A stretch of DNA of 64,000 nucleotides from Roseivirga echinicomitans (GTDB taxonomy: Bacteria > Bacteroidota > Bacteroidia > Cytophagales > Cyclobacteriaceae). The translations under genes and the position numbers were made by a program. Positions 44,086-54,266 of this stretch are shown one piece after another. The first letter of the stretch is position 1. Each line of letters opens with the position of its first letter. Where the stretch lies: positions 744,001 to 808,000 of the forward strand of contig NZ_LRDB01000001.1 in assembly GCF_001592935.1 (NCBI RefSeq), read 5' to 3'. The notes beneath the pieces were generated by a model. The model had not been told where the DNA came from. It saw nothing but the letters and a program-made list of their open reading frames with translations, and searched no databases.

Positions 44086-45135
44086 ATGAATAAGATTTTA
44101 ATTACAGGCGGAGCAGGCTTTATAGGAAGCCATTTGGTGAGGCTTTTTGTGAAGAAATACCCAAATTATTCCATTTACAATTTGGATGCACTCACTTATG
44201 CAGGTAACCTTGAAAACTTGAAGGATATTGAAGAAGAGGCGAATTACACTTTTATAAAAGGAGATATTAATGATGCTGATTTCTTAGATGATATTTTCAA
44301 AGAGCATCAGTTTGATGCGGTGATCCACTTGGCTGCTGAGTCTCATGTCGATCGTTCAATTACCGATCCTTTGGCTTTTGTGAAAACCAATGTAATGGGT
44401 ACCGTAAACCTTTTGAATGCAGCCAAAAATACTTGGTTGGGAAACTTCGATAATAAACTTTTCTACCACGTTTCTACTGACGAGGTGTATGGCTCTTTAG
44501 GCGAAACTGGTTATTTTTTGGAAACCACTTCTTACGATCCACAATCACCCTATTCGGCATCAAAAGCCAGTTCAGATCATTTTGTTAGGGCTTATTCCAA
44601 TACATATAAAATGCCGATTGTAGTTTCTAACTGTTCCAATAATTACGGTCCTTTTCAGTTCCCAGAAAAGCTGTTGCCTTTGTGCATCAACAATATAAAG
44701 AACAGTAAAGCTTTGCCTATTTACGGCAAAGGTGAAAATATCAGAGATTGGCTTTTTGTAGAAGATCATGCCAAGGCCATTGACATGATTTTCCATAAAG
44801 GACAACAGGGGGAAACCTATAACATCGGTGGCTTTAACGAATGGAAGAACATTGACATTGTGAAGATACTTTGCAAAGTAATGGACAAGAAGTTGGGCAG
44901 GGCCGAAGGTACTTCTGAAAAGTTGATTACCTACGTAACCGATAGAGCTGGTCACGATATGCGCTATGCAATTGACGCTAATAAGATTAAAGAAGAATTG
45001 GGTTGGGAACCATCCTTACAATTTGAAGAGGGAATGGAAAAAACCGTAGATTGGTATTTGGCCAATGAAGAGTGGTTGAACAACGTAACTTCAGGACAGT
45101 ATCAGTCATATTATAATAATCAGTACAAAGACTAA
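44086..45135 (+). CDS. rfbB: dTDP-glucose 4,6-dehydratase
   Basis: A 349-residue short-chain dehydrogenase-type enzyme, RmlB, which converts dTDP-glucose to dTDP-4-keto-6-deoxyglucose. NAD motif [11 protein letters not shown] is at the N-terminus, the catalytic dyad YSASK has Tyr156 and Lys160, and [15 protein letters not shown] and [12 protein letters not shown] are family motifs. The frame is open upstream to a TTG at 44020, but the ATG at 44086 starts the Rossmann strand and follows a -7 element. The rfbA gene follows by 2 bases. Confidence 0.94.
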   Translation: MNKILITGGAGFIGSHLVRLFVKKYPNYSIYNLDALTYAGNLENLKDIEEEANYTFIKGDINDADFLDDIFKEHQFDAVIHLAAESHVDRSITDPLAFVKTNVMGTVNLLNAAKNTWLGNFDNKLFYHVSTDEVYGSLGETGYFLETTSYDPQSPYSASKASSDHFVRAYSNTYKMPIVVSNCSNNYGPFQFPEKLLPLCINNIKNSKALPIYGKGENIRDWLFVEDHAKAIDMIFHKGQQGETYNIGGFNEWKNIDIVKILCKVMDKKLGRAEGTSEKLITYVTDRAGHDMRYAIDANKIKEELGWEPSLQFEEGMEKTVDWYLANEEWLNNVTSGQYQSYYNNQYKD

Positions 45136-45137
45136 TT

Positions 45138-45998
45138 ATGAAAGGAATTATACTCGCAGGAGGCTCAGGGACAAGGTTGCATCCCTTAACATTAGCGGTT
45201 AGTAAGCAGCTGATGCCAGTGTATGACAAGCCAATGATTTACTATCCATTGTCAATATTGATGATGGCTGGAATTAAAGAGATTCTGATTATCACTACGC
45301 CCCATGACAATGTGCTCTTCACGAAATTGCTCGGGGATGGTAGTCAATTAGGATGTAATTTTCAGTATGCGGTGCAAGAAAACCCTGAAGGTTTGGCGCA
45401 GGCCTTTATTATTGGAGAAGAATTTATTGGAGAAGAAAAAGTGGCCTTGGTATTGGGTGATAACATTTTTTACGGTTCAGGTTTGCCTAAACTACTTCAA
45501 TCAAATACCGAAGTAGAAGGTGGTGTGGTATATGCGTACCGCGTTTCTGATCCGGAACGATACGGGGTGGTGGAGTTTGATGAACAAATGAATGCTTTGA
45601 GCATTGAAGAAAAACCTGCTGAGCCTAAATCCAATTACGCAGTTCCTGGTCTTTATTTCTATGATAACCGTGTGGTAGAAATTGCCAAGAATTTGAAGCC
45701 TAGCTCAAGAGGAGAGTTGGAAATCACGGATGTAAACAAAGAATATTTATCCAAGGGCGAACTTAAAGTGAGCATCCTCGATAGAGGTACTGCTTGGTTG
45801 GATACAGGCACTTTCGAATCTTTAATGCAAGCGGGGCAGTTTGTTCAAGTAATTGAAGAGAGACAAGGTTTTAAGATCAGCTGTATCGAAGAAATTGCCT
45901 ACAGAATGAAGTTTATTTCTAAAGAACAATTGGAAGAAATTGCTAGACCTTTAGTTAAATCGGGTTACGGGCAGTACCTATTGAGCTTGTTGAAATAG
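45138..45998 (+). CDS. rfbA: Glucose-1-phosphate thymidylyltransferase
   Basis: A 286-residue RmlA, which makes dTDP-glucose from glucose-1-phosphate and dTTP. Motifs are [49 protein letters not shown] and [10 protein letters not shown]. It follows rfbB by 2 bases. The usual rfbC and rfbD genes are not here, so the dTDP-rhamnose pathway is completed elsewhere or a different 4-keto sugar is made. Its stop directly abuts the stop of the convergent M28 peptidase gene. Confidence 0.95.
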   Translation: MKGIILAGGSGTRLHPLTLAVSKQLMPVYDKPMIYYPLSILMMAGIKEILIITTPHDNVLFTKLLGDGSQLGCNFQYAVQENPEGLAQAFIIGEEFIGEEKVALVLGDNIFYGSGLPKLLQSNTEVEGGVVYAYRVSDPERYGVVEFDEQMNALSIEEKPAEPKSNYAVPGLYFYDNRVVEIAKNLKPSSRGELEITDVNKEYLSKGELKVSILDRGTAWLDTGTFESLMQAGQFVQVIEERQGFKISCIEEIAYRMKFISKEQLEEIARPLVKSGYGQYLLSLLK

Positions 45999-46994
45999 CT
46001 ACTCATTATATATAAGAGTAAGCAAAGTTTCACCCACCGCATTTAGTGTGGCTTTACTTATAGCATCCATATTATCCTGTGCAGTGTGGTGCTCAGGGAA
46101 GAAGCTCTTTTGTGCTTTTCTATAGTCCATAATATCAATCATCGGAATCCGAGCATATTTATTTACATAGACATGGTCATCTATAAGGCCATTTTGTAGT
46201 GCACTTTCCATTTTGAAATATTTCTGATGGCCAAGCTGATGGGCTGTTTCCCAAACTTGGGTAAGTACTCGACCAGCATTTTCTTGCGAAACCCCATCAT
46301 AATAAAAAGTGGCGTCTTTCGCCCCGACCATATCAAGGAGCACTCCATAATAAGCCGTATAATTAGGGATGTGTTTGTTTTTACTCCAATATTGAGAGCC
46401 CAGACACCACCAAGAGTCTTTGCCTCCAGTCATTCTTCCGTAATCTTCTCCAGCATCTCCCCAGTCTTCGCCATCGAACAAAATGATGTCGATACCTACT
46501 TCTGGATTTTTTACTGAACTAATAATTCTTGCCACTTCCAGTAAAATCCCAACTCCACTTGCTCCGTCATTTGCACCATCGAACTGAGCCTTTTTGTCCT
46601 CGGAGTCGCTATCCGCAAATGGTCGGGTGTCCCAATGAGCAGCCAATAGTAGGCGCTTTTTCTTCTCTGGATTAAAGCTTGCGATGATGTTCTTGAGTTC
46701 GATTTTAACTCCATTGTATGTGTCTTCTTCAAACTCTTGGAGGTAAACTTTTGCTCCGTACGATTTAAATTTCTCTTCAAACCATTGGCCTGCAGCTTTG
46801 TGTGCCTCGGAATTTGGAATCCGTGGACCAAAATCTACCTGCTTTTGAATAAAGAAATAGGCAGAGTCCACGTTCAATGCTGGGGCAGCAACAAGCGTTT
46901 TTGTATTGCCCTTTTCACTTTGTTGGGAACACCCTAATAGGGAACAAAGAATAACAAGTAAGAAGAGGAAACTCAGTTTATGGCGTATGATCAT
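45999..46994 (-). CDS. M28-family zinc aminopeptidase-like lipoprotein (glutaminyl-cyclase-like)
   Basis: A 331-residue predicted lipoprotein (lipobox LLGC, Cys22). Zinc-ligand motifs of the M28 peptidase family are present: AAHWDTRPFAD (His, Asp), FDGANDGASG, LFDGEDWGDA (Glu, Asp) and PEHHTAQD (late His). The overall pattern also fits bacterial glutaminyl-peptide cyclotransferases, which share this fold. Either activity is compatible with the sequence. It is convergent with rfbA, stop abutting stop. Confidence 0.82.
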   Translation of the reverse strand: MIIRHKLSFLFLLVILCSLLGCSQQSEKGNTKTLVAAPALNVDSAYFFIQKQVDFGPRIPNSEAHKAAGQWFEEKFKSYGAKVYLQEFEEDTYNGVKIELKNIIASFNPEKKKRLLLAAHWDTRPFADSDSEDKKAQFDGANDGASGVGILLEVARIISSVKNPEVGIDIILFDGEDWGDAGEDYGRMTGGKDSWWCLGSQYWSKNKHIPNYTAYYGVLLDMVGAKDATFYYDGVSQENAGRVLTQVWETAHQLGHQKYFKMESALQNGLIDDHVYVNKYARIPMIDIMDYRKAQKSFFPEHHTAQDNMDAISKATLNAVGETLLTLIYNE

Positions 46995-47058
46995 TTTCGC
47001 TTTGCGTTTTGTCCAAAATAATATACGCTGACGTTAAAATCTATCTCTCAGACATTTA

Positions 47059-47089
47059 TTTGATTTGAATAAAAAAAACATTAATTTTG
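47059..47089 (+). promoter_or_regulatory. Promoter of the rimP-nusA-infB operon
   Basis: TTTG (47059-47062), 19 bases, TAATTTTG (47082-47089): a full match to the Bacteroidota -33/-7 pattern. Transcription would begin near 47096 and run through the leader hairpin. Confidence 0.75.
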
Positions 47090-47112
47090 CATCACTTAAG
47101 GGAATTTACCAC

Positions 47113-47140
47113 GAGGGGACCAAAAGTCCCCTCTTTGTTT
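47113..47140 (+). promoter_or_regulatory. Leader hairpin resembling an attenuator before rimP
   Basis: GAGGGGAC (47113-47120), loop CAAAA, GTCCCCTC (47126-47133), then a T-rich run. It looks like an intrinsic terminator lying between the promoter and the rimP ATG, so part of the transcripts may stop here; the NusA made by this operon could influence that step. Both points are inference. Confidence 0.6.
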
Positions 47141-47154
47141 TCTGATATTAGTTT

Positions 47155-47622
47155 ATGGATTTAAAGGATTTTGTGGAGAAGGTGGCTATTGATAGCCTGA
47201 AGGATGAATCCTACTTTATCGTAGAGGTGATTGTTAAAGGTGTTTCTGGCAAAACCAAAATATTGGTGCTTTTGGATAGTGACACTGGTTTTAATATTGA
47301 CGATTGTGCGGATTTAAGCCGGGCCATCAGTAACGAAATGGAAGCCGAGGCAATCATGGATGACCCATATATCTTAGAAGTTTCTTCGCCTGGTCTTGAC
47401 CATCCGCTGAAATCTAAAAGACAATACCAGAAGAACGTGGGAAGAGACTTGAAGTTGGTCTTAACGGATAGCTCAATTGTAAAAGGAAAACTCATAGAGG
47501 TTTGCGAGAATACCATTAAGTTTGAAAAAGAAGTAAAAGAGAAAAAGAAAATAGGTGCTGAATTGGTGGAAATCAATTTCGATACTATCGAAAAAGCGAA
47601 TGTATTAGTGTCATTTAAGTAA
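47155..47622 (+). CDS. rimP: Ribosome maturation factor RimP
   Basis: A 155-residue RimP, needed for 30S subunit maturation. Typical features are GFNIDDCADLSRAISNEME, YILEVSSPGLDHPL and the C-terminal SH3-like domain. It begins the conserved rimP-nusA-infB operon, with nusA 5 bases downstream. The ATG at 47155 is the first in the transcript. Confidence 0.93.
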   Translation: MDLKDFVEKVAIDSLKDESYFIVEVIVKGVSGKTKILVLLDSDTGFNIDDCADLSRAISNEMEAEAIMDDPYILEVSSPGLDHPLKSKRQYQKNVGRDLKLVLTDSSIVKGKLIEVCENTIKFEKEVKEKKKIGAELVEINFDTIEKANVLVSFK

Positions 47623-47627
47623 TCAGA

Positions 47628-48875
47628 ATGGACAGTTCAATATTAATCGAATCATTTGCAGAGTTTGCAAAAAATAAAAATGTCGACAGACCTACTATGA
47701 TCAGAATTCTGGAAGATGTTTTCAGAACCATGATCAGAAAAAAATACGAGGTTGATGATAACTTTGATATCATCATTAATGCCGATAAAGGTGACTTGGA
47801 GATTTGGCGTTTCAGAGAAATCGTTGACGACAATTCGGAAGACATTTGGGACTATGACAAAATTAGTCTTACTGACGCGCGTTTGATCGAGCCTGATTTT
47901 GAGATCGGGGAGGAAGTTTCGGAAGAAATTAAATTATTGGACTTTGGTCGTAGAGCAGTAATGACTGCTCGTCAGACTTTGATTCAACGAATTAAGGATT
48001 TAGAAAAAGACTTACTTTATCAGAAATATAAAGACCTGGTAGGTGAAATGATTTCTGCTGAAGTTTATCAGATTTTGGGCAGAGAAGTATTGCTAATTGA
48101 CGCTGAAGGAAATGAAATTTCACTTCCGAAGGCAGAGCAAATACCAAAAGACCGTTTCCGTAAAGGAGATTCTGTACGTGCGATTATCGACCGTGTAGAC
48201 ATGGTTAATGGTAGCCCAAAGATTATTCTTTCAAGAACTTCAGGCGAATTCCTCGAAAGACTATTTGAGAATGAAGTGCCAGAAGTTTATGATGGCTTGA
48301 TCACCATTAAGAAAGTAGTTCGTGAACCAGGAGAAAGGGCTAAAGTAGCTGTTGAATCTTACGATGATCGTATTGATCCTGTAGGAGCCTGTGTGGGTAT
48401 GAAGGGATCTAGAATCCATTCAATCGTACGTGAGCTTCAGAATGAAAATATAGATGTGATCAACTTTACCGATAACATGGAGTTGTACATCGCCCGAGCA
48501 TTAAGTCCTGCTAAAATTACTAGCATGAAAATTCGGGACGAAGACGGTAGAGTTTCAGTTTTCCTTAAGCCAGACCAAGTTTCATTGGCCATTGGTAAAG
48601 GTGGACAGAATATAAAGTTAGCTTCTAAGCTAGTTGGATTGGAAATAGATGTGTTCAGAGAGTTATCTGAACTCGAAGAAGAAGATGTTGATTTGGATGA
48701 GTTTTCTGATGAAATCGACAGCTGGATTATTGATGAGTTAAAGAAAATCGGTCTAGATACCGCAAAGAGTGTGCTTGCCCTTTCTCAAGAGGATATAGTA
48801 AGAAGAACAGAGTTGGAGGAAGAGACAATAAAGCACGTTTTTGGTATCCTTTCGCAAGAATTTGATAAAGACTGA
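47628..48875 (+). CDS. nusA: Transcription termination/antitermination factor NusA
   Basis: A 415-residue NusA with N-terminal RNA-polymerase-binding domain, S1 domain and two KH domains (VGACVGMKGSRIHSIVRELQNENIDVI and LAIGKGGQNIKLASKLVGLEIDV). The C-terminal acidic repeats of Escherichia coli NusA are missing, as in most bacteria, though a short helical tail remains. It binds RNA polymerase and pausing hairpins. Confidence 0.96.
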   Translation: MDSSILIESFAEFAKNKNVDRPTMIRILEDVFRTMIRKKYEVDDNFDIIINADKGDLEIWRFREIVDDNSEDIWDYDKISLTDARLIEPDFEIGEEVSEEIKLLDFGRRAVMTARQTLIQRIKDLEKDLLYQKYKDLVGEMISAEVYQILGREVLLIDAEGNEISLPKAEQIPKDRFRKGDSVRAIIDRVDMVNGSPKIILSRTSGEFLERLFENEVPEVYDGLITIKKVVREPGERAKVAVESYDDRIDPVGACVGMKGSRIHSIVRELQNENIDVINFTDNMELYIARALSPAKITSMKIRDEDGRVSVFLKPDQVSLAIGKGGQNIKLASKLVGLEIDVFRELSELEEEDVDLDEFSDEIDSWIIDELKKIGLDTAKSVLALSQEDIVRRTELEEETIKHVFGILSQEFDKD

Positions 48876-48911
48876 TATTTTTTAAACGCTTAAAAAAAGG
48901 GATATTTGAGT

Positions 48912-51767
48912 ATGGCAGAAGAAAGAACGATGAGATTTAGCCAAGTGGCGAGGAAACTGAACGTTGGTAGCAGTACCATAGTGGACTTCCTTTCCTCTAA
49001 AGGATTTGATGTTGACAGCAGTCCAAACGCGAAAATCACTGGCGAGCAGTACAGTATGCTCGCTAAAGAATTTGCTGCATCAGCTTCTGAAAAAGAGGAG
49101 GCTTCTCATCTAACTATCGGTAATAAGCATACCGAAGAAAAGCCGGTTTCAAGACCTGAGCCCACTCCTTCAGTTGCTCCAAAGAAGGTTGAAGAGATAG
49201 AGTCTGAAGAGAAAGAGGTGCTTATTAAGAACGTAAGCAGCGAGAAGCTTGTAAAGAAGGAAGAACCGAAACCTGAGCCTGTTATTGAGGCGCCAAAAGA
49301 GGTGAAGGAAGAGCCTAAAGCTGAAAAAGAAGAGCCAAAACCTGCTCCTGTTAAGGAAGAGGTGAGTCCTTCTAAAGAAGTAGCAACACCTGTTCCTGCT
49401 AAGGAAGAAGCTCCTAAGGTTGAGAAAAAGGTAGAAGAGCCTAAGAAAGAAGTGAAGGGTAATAAGCCTCACACTTTTAAAGTATTGGGTAAAATAGACC
49501 TTGAGCCAAAGAAAAAGGCAGAGGTTAAAGTAGAAGAGAAGAAACCAGAAGCACCTAAGCCAACTCCGGTAGCGCCAGCTCCCGTAGAAAGTGAAACGAT
49601 TAAGGCAAAGGCTGACTCGCTAAGCGGACTGAAGGTATTGGGTAAAATTGAATTACCGACCAAGAAGGAGAAGCCTAAGCAAGACCAAAGAGGTGGAAAT
49701 CAATCTGCGGCTGATAAGAAAAAGCGCCCAAGAAAGAGAATTCAATCTAAACCAGAACATCCTAATAGAGGAACTGGAGCTGCAGCTGGTGGAGGCGATA
49801 GAAGACCCCCACAAAGAGGTGGAGGTGCAGATACCAGAAAAAGAGTTCCGAAAGAAGAGCTTACAGATAAGCAAATACAAGATCAGATCAAGGAAACACT
49901 TGCCCGCTTAAGTGGTGGAAAAGGTGGTGGAAAAGGCAGATCTAAATATCGTAAAGAAAAGAGGAGTGCTGCCGCTGAAGCTGCCGAAGAAAGAATGCTT
50001 CAGGAGCACGAAGAGTCAAGAGTACTTAAAGTAACAGAGTTTATTTCTGCAAGTGATTTGGCCTCTTTGATGAATGTTACTGTAAACGAAGTAATCTCAA
50101 CTTGTATGAGTTTGGGAATGTTCGTTTCAATTAACCAACGTTTAGATGCAGAAGCGATAACCATTATTACCGATGAATTTGGTTTTGATGTAAGCTTTAC
50201 AACAGCTGACGAAGATGTTGAGATTATTGAAGAAACTGATGTAGCTGAAGATCTACTGGATAGAGCCCCGATTGTAACCATCATGGGGCACGTTGACCAC
50301 GGTAAAACTTCATTGCTCGATTATATAAGAGATTCAAAAGTAACAGAAGGTGAAGCAGGAGGGATTACTCAGCACATAGGTGCATATGACGTAACCACTA
50401 AGGACGGTAAAAAAATCGCTTTCCTAGATACTCCAGGTCATGAGGCCTTTACTGCAATGAGAGCGCGTGGTGCGAAAATCACTGACGTTGTAATTATTGT
50501 GGTTGCTGCTGACGATAACGTGATGCCGCAAACGAAAGAAGCAATCAATCACGCTCAAGTGGCTGAAGTGCCTATTGTAATTGCGATTAACAAAATTGAT
50601 AAACCACACGCCAATCCTGACAAAATCAAGGAAGAGCTTTCACAAATGAATATTTTGGTGGAAGACTGGGGTGGTAAATACCAATGCCAAGAAGTTTCTG
50701 CCAAAACCGGTCAAGGTGTGGAAGAGCTATTGGAAAAAGTATTGCTCGAAGCAGAATTGTTAGAGTTAAAAGCAAATCCAGAAAAGAACGCAGTAGGTAC
50801 AGTAATCGAAGCTTCTCTTGATAAGGGTAGAGGTTATTTGACTACCCTGATGATTCAAGGTGGTACGCTTAAAATTGGAGATGTACTTTTGGCCGGACCG
50901 CATTACGGTAAGGTGAAAGCGATGTTCGATTACAGAGGTAATAAGCTGAAAGAAGTAGGCCCGTCTACACCAGTTCAAATGCTAGGTTTGGATGGAGCTC
51001 CTCAGGCAGGTGACCGTTTTAATGTAATGGATACTGAGCGTGAAGCCAGAGAAATTGCGAACAAACGTGAGCAGATTCTACGTGAGCAAAGTGTAAGAAC
51101 TAAGAAACACATTACCCTTGACGAGATCGGTAGACGATTGGCTGTGGGTAACTTCAAAGAACTTAACGTTATCATTAAAGGTGATGTGGATGGTTCTATC
51201 GAAGCTTTGGGTGATTCATTACTGAAACTTTCTACTGAAGAAGTTCAGGTAAATATTATCCATAAGGGTGTTGGTCAAATTTCCGAGTCGGATGTGTTGC
51301 TAGCTTCTGCTTCTGATGCGGTGATCATTGGTTTCCAAGTAAGGCCATCTAGCGGTGCTAGAAGAATTGCTGAAAACGAAGAAATCGAAATCAGACTGTA
51401 CTCTATCATCTATGATGCTATTAACGAGATCAAAGATGCGATGGAAGGCTTACTTGAGCCAACCGAGAAAGAAGTAATTACAGGTAATATCGAAATCAGA
51501 GAAGTATTCAAAATCTCTAAAGTAGGTACTGTTGCAGGTTGTTTTGTGTTAGATGGTTTCGTGAAGAGAAACAATCAAATCCGAGTGATCCGAGATGGTA
51601 TTGTAACCTACACCGGAAATATCGGGCAATTGAAACGTTTCAAAGACGATGTGGCCGAAGTTAAATTTGGTTACGAATGTGGTTTGAGCATTAAAGGCTT
51701 CAACGACATTAAAGAAGGAGACGTAATTGAGGGTTTCGAAATTCAAGAAGTAAAAAGAACACTTTAA
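48912..51767 (+). CDS. infB: Translation initiation factor IF-2
   Basis: A 951-residue IF-2. The N-terminal IF2N domain ([21 protein letters not shown]) is followed by a long Lys/Glu/Pro-rich linker (about 60-330), then the G domain with G1 GHVDHGKTS (about 459-467), DTPGHEA and NKIDKPHAN, and domains II to IV. A TTG at 48906 extends the frame by two codons; the ATG at 48912 is preferred. It ends in a hairpin terminator. The low-complexity linker explains several spurious frames on the other strand. Confidence 0.97.
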   Translation: MAEERTMRFSQVARKLNVGSSTIVDFLSSKGFDVDSSPNAKITGEQYSMLAKEFAASASEKEEASHLTIGNKHTEEKPVSRPEPTPSVAPKKVEEIESEEKEVLIKNVSSEKLVKKEEPKPEPVIEAPKEVKEEPKAEKEEPKPAPVKEEVSPSKEVATPVPAKEEAPKVEKKVEEPKKEVKGNKPHTFKVLGKIDLEPKKKAEVKVEEKKPEAPKPTPVAPAPVESETIKAKADSLSGLKVLGKIELPTKKEKPKQDQRGGNQSAADKKKRPRKRIQSKPEHPNRGTGAAAGGGDRRPPQRGGGADTRKRVPKEELTDKQIQDQIKETLARLSGGKGGGKGRSKYRKEKRSAAAEAAEERMLQEHEESRVLKVTEFISASDLASLMNVTVNEVISTCMSLGMFVSINQRLDAEAITIITDEFGFDVSFTTADEDVEIIEETDVAEDLLDRAPIVTIMGHVDHGKTSLLDYIRDSKVTEGEAGGITQHIGAYDVTTKDGKKIAFLDTPGHEAFTAMRARGAKITDVVIIVVAADDNVMPQTKEAINHAQVAEVPIVIAINKIDKPHANPDKIKEELSQMNILVEDWGGKYQCQEVSAKTGQGVEELLEKVLLEAELLELKANPEKNAVGTVIEASLDKGRGYLTTLMIQGGTLKIGDVLLAGPHYGKVKAMFDYRGNKLKEVGPSTPVQMLGLDGAPQAGDRFNVMDTEREAREIANKREQILREQSVRTKKHITLDEIGRRLAVGNFKELNVIIKGDVDGSIEALGDSLLKLSTEEVQVNIIHKGVGQISESDVLLASASDAVIIGFQVRPSSGARRIAENEEIEIRLYSIIYDAINEIKDAMEGLLEPTEKEVITGNIEIREVFKISKVGTVAGCFVLDGFVKRNNQIRVIRDGIVTYTGNIGQLKRFKDDVAEVKFGYECGLSIKGFNDIKEGDVIEGFEIQEVKRTL

Positions 51768-51787
51768 GTGCTCTAGAACATAAATTG

Positions 51788-51823
51788 AAAAGCCATTCTG
51801 AGAAATCGGAATGGCTTTTTTAA
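51788..51823 (+). terminator. Intrinsic terminator of infB
   Basis: An 11-bp stem (51788-51798 with 51809-51819), 10-base loop and T run, 20 bases after the infB stop. It separates infB from the small ORF at 51845. Confidence 0.8.
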
Positions 51824-51844
51824 TGAAATTAGCTTTCTTTTGGT

Positions 51845-52015
51845 ATGGAAGTAGTCCTCAAGTTTCTGATTAGTGTTGCCGCATTATCTGTGATTATTGG
51901 GCTGTATTCTCCTTGGCGTATGCTGTGGTGGATGAGTAGACAAAACCGATTATTGGTGCTTAAATACTATGGGGTTCCGTTGGTAATTCTATTGCTGATC
52001 TACCTTTTCGCATAA
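51845..52015 (+). CDS. Small hydrophobic membrane protein (56 residues)
   Basis: An ORF of 56 codons encoding MEVVLKFLISVAALSV at its start, then a short cationic middle (WRMLWWMSRQNRLL) and a second hydrophobic segment (VPLVILLLIYLF). Two transmembrane helices with a positive loop between them make a credible small membrane protein. It sits after the infB terminator and its last 27 bases overlap the 3' end of the convergent methyltransferase. No family recognised; real gene status is likely but unproven. Confidence 0.6.
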   Translation: MEVVLKFLISVAALSVIIGLYSPWRMLWWMSRQNRLLVLKYYGVPLVILLLIYLFA

Positions 52016-53176
52016 CACTACTTTTTTACCTGCTTGGTCCGTAGTGGCAAAAATGTAAAGATTACCTCCGTCTGCTAAGCCAGTTTTCTTTCTTATTTGA
52101 TCTACCGTCATAGGGTAATTCCGAACCGTGATATTGGCCTTCATGTTCGGTATGTCTTTGCGAAGTTCTTTTTTATTGAAACTGATTTCACTAATCACTT
52201 TAAAACTTCTGCCAGGAAAATTGACGACTAGTGTTTCTGAAGTGTATAAATGTGAATTCACATGAAGCTTTATTAAACCAAATTGGCTAGCGATACTTTT
52301 AAATGCACCTGCTTTTAAAATAGCCACATTGGGTTCGTATAGATAACTTTCAACATCTCCATGAGCCAAGCTAACATTCTGCTCTTGAGAATAATCGAAT
52401 CTAAACTCGACTTCGTTATTTGTCAGGTCAATTGCTTTGATGGTTGGGTTTTCATTCGCCTTATCATCTATAATAAAAAGGAGTTCTTTCACCTCATTGC
52501 TCACTGCAACACTATGAACTTCGGTAACTCCTCCAAGGTCTTTCACTGCACCTTTAATATCTAACAGAGGTGAAGTCTTCATTAATACTGTTCTTCCTTT
52601 GGCCTTCAATAATGGGAGTAATGAAAGTACATTAGGTTCGCAATCTTCAATCCTGAATACCTTTTGATCATGGCTTCCTCTTCGGGCAGGGTCCAGAAAA
52701 ATCAAATCGAATTTATAAGAAGTTTGACGTAAGAAGTCTTCGGCTTCGGCATGGTCAAACTCTGCCGATTTTAAGCCCAAACATTTCAAGTTATGTTGAG
52801 CTATCTCTACTAAGCTGGCTTGTTTTTCAACATAAAAACCTTTTTTGAAATGTTTTGAAAGGAAGGAAAAGTCGATTCCCATCCCACCAGTCAGGTCTAC
52901 GAATTTTTCACCTGAAAACAGCGATGCTTTGTATTCAGCAGTAATGGCTGAGGAAGATTGCTCTAGAGAGAGTGGTGGTGGGTAAATTAGGTGGGTTGCT
53001 GCATACCAAGTGGGTAATTTGGCTTTGGCTTTTTTTCTGGATTGAATCTGTTCAACAACCTCTTTTAATGGAATGTCTGAATACTGCTTTGCCCGAAGCA
53101 TCAAAGTTGCGGGATCATCGTTTTCATGATCCCGAATAAACTTTTGAACTTCAGGTGTTAGCAGTGCTTCAATCAA
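51989..53176 (-). CDS. THUMP-like/class I SAM methyltransferase
   Basis: A 395-residue methyltransferase. The SAM-binding motif is KFVDLTGGMGIDFSFL (about 89-104) and the motif IV-like LIFLDPARRG follows; a C-terminal THUMP-like domain (about 300-390) resembles those that bind RNA. Target unknown; an RNA base is plausible. It begins 3 bases after the asd stop and is likely cotranscribed. Confidence 0.8.
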   Translation of the reverse strand: MIEALLTPEVQKFIRDHENDDPATLMLRAKQYSDIPLKEVVEQIQSRKKAKAKLPTWYAATHLIYPPPLSLEQSSSAITAEYKASLFSGEKFVDLTGGMGIDFSFLSKHFKKGFYVEKQASLVEIAQHNLKCLGLKSAEFDHAEAEDFLRQTSYKFDLIFLDPARRGSHDQKVFRIEDCEPNVLSLLPLLKAKGRTVLMKTSPLLDIKGAVKDLGGVTEVHSVAVSNEVKELLFIIDDKANENPTIKAIDLTNNEVEFRFDYSQEQNVSLAHGDVESYLYEPNVAILKAGAFKSIASQFGLIKLHVNSHLYTSETLVVNFPGRSFKVISEISFNKKELRKDIPNMKANITVRNYPMTVDQIRKKTGLADGGNLYIFATTDQAGKKVVLCEKVDQQ

Positions 53177-53179
53177 AAA

Positions 53180-54163
53180 TCAGCTGTTTTTAGATAAGTA
53201 TTCCGCAATTTGAACTGCGTTGGTAGCCGCTCCTTTTCTTAGGTTATCGGCCACAATCCACATGTTTAGTGTGTTGGGCTGGCTTTCGTCTCTTCTCAAA
53301 CGCCCCACAAAAACAGCGTCTTTTTTATGTGCTGTCAAAGGCATTGGGTAAAGATTGTTCTTTGGATCATCCTGTACAATTACACCTTCAGCATTCTCCA
53401 AAACCCCTCTTAATTCTTCCAGATCGAAATCATTTTCGAATTCTACATTTACAGCTTCCGAATGGCCACCAACCGTTGGAATTCTTACTGTAGTTGAAGT
53501 AATCCGGATAGAGTCGTCACCAAATATTTTCTTGGTTTCGTTAACCATTTTCATTTCCTCTTTGGTGTAGCCATTATCCAAAAACACATCGATATGAGGC
53601 AAGGCATTCATATCTATTTTATGCGGATAAGCCATGTCTCCCTCAATTCCGTTGCGCTCGTTCATCATTTGATCAACGGCAGCTTTTCCCGAACCAGTCA
53701 CTGATTGGTAAGTAGACACTACAATTCTTTTAATCTTATACTTGCTGTGCAATGGCCCTAAAGCCACCACCATTTGGATGGTAGAACAGTTTGGGTTGGC
53801 AATAATTTTATCTTCAGCAGTAAGGCTAGACGCGTTAATTTCAGGTACGATAAGCTTATGGTCTGGGCTCATTCGCCATGCGGAAGAGTTGTCGATAACG
53901 GTAGAACCAGCAGCAGCAAACTTTGGAGCCCATTCCAATGAAGTGCTACCACCTGCTGAGAATATAGCGTAGTCAGGTTTTAGCTCAACTGCCTTGGCCA
54001 AACCAATCACTTCGTATTCTTTACCTTTAAAAGTCATTTTCTTACCTACTGATCGCTCAGAAGCAACAAGGAGTAACTCATCAAACTGGAAATTTCTTTC
54101 CGCTAAAACCTCTAAAATTTCTCCACCAACAAGCCCAGTGGCGCCTACTACTGCAATTTTCAT
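53180..54163 (-). CDS. asd: Aspartate-semialdehyde dehydrogenase
   Basis: A 327-residue Asd, which reduces aspartyl phosphate to the semialdehyde in lysine, threonine, methionine and diaminopimelate synthesis. NADP motif VGATGLVGGE is at the N-terminus, SAGGS and the active-site Cys126 in NPNCSTIQM are present. It precedes the methyltransferase by 3 bases and is divergent from the giant secreted protein. Confidence 0.96.
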   Translation of the reverse strand: MKIAVVGATGLVGGEILEVLAERNFQFDELLLVASERSVGKKMTFKGKEYEVIGLAKAVELKPDYAIFSAGGSTSLEWAPKFAAAGSTVIDNSSAWRMSPDHKLIVPEINASSLTAEDKIIANPNCSTIQMVVALGPLHSKYKIKRIVVSTYQSVTGSGKAAVDQMMNERNGIEGDMAYPHKIDMNALPHIDVFLDNGYTKEEMKMVNETKKIFGDDSIRITSTTVRIPTVGGHSEAVNVEFENDFDLEELRGVLENAEGVIVQDDPKNNLYPMPLTAHKKDAVFVGRLRRDESQPNTLNMWIVADNLRKGAATNAVQIAEYLSKNS

Positions 54164-54191
54164 TTTTTATTTCATTATATTTCGTACATAA

Positions 54192-54222
54192 TTATATGAT
54201 TTATGGAAATTTAATCATATAA
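54192..54222. repeat. Inverted repeat between asd and the giant protein
   Basis: 10-base arms 54192-54201 and 54213-54222 (TTATATGATT and its complement) around an 11-base spacer. It is in the 103-base intergenic region between two divergent genes and may be an operator. Confidence 0.4.
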
Positions 54223-54266
54223 ATCGTATTTTAACAGGCTAGAATATAAACCCTTGTGAATTTCAG

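Noticed and set aside
46995-47154. tRNA gene upstream of rimP, as seen in some bacteria
   Set aside because: No cloverleaf or CCA-proximal T-arm sequence is present; only the promoter and hairpin are seen.
49170-49911. Several frames on both strands in the infB linker
   Set aside because: They arise from Lys/Glu/Pro-rich low-complexity coding sequence and show composition bias only.
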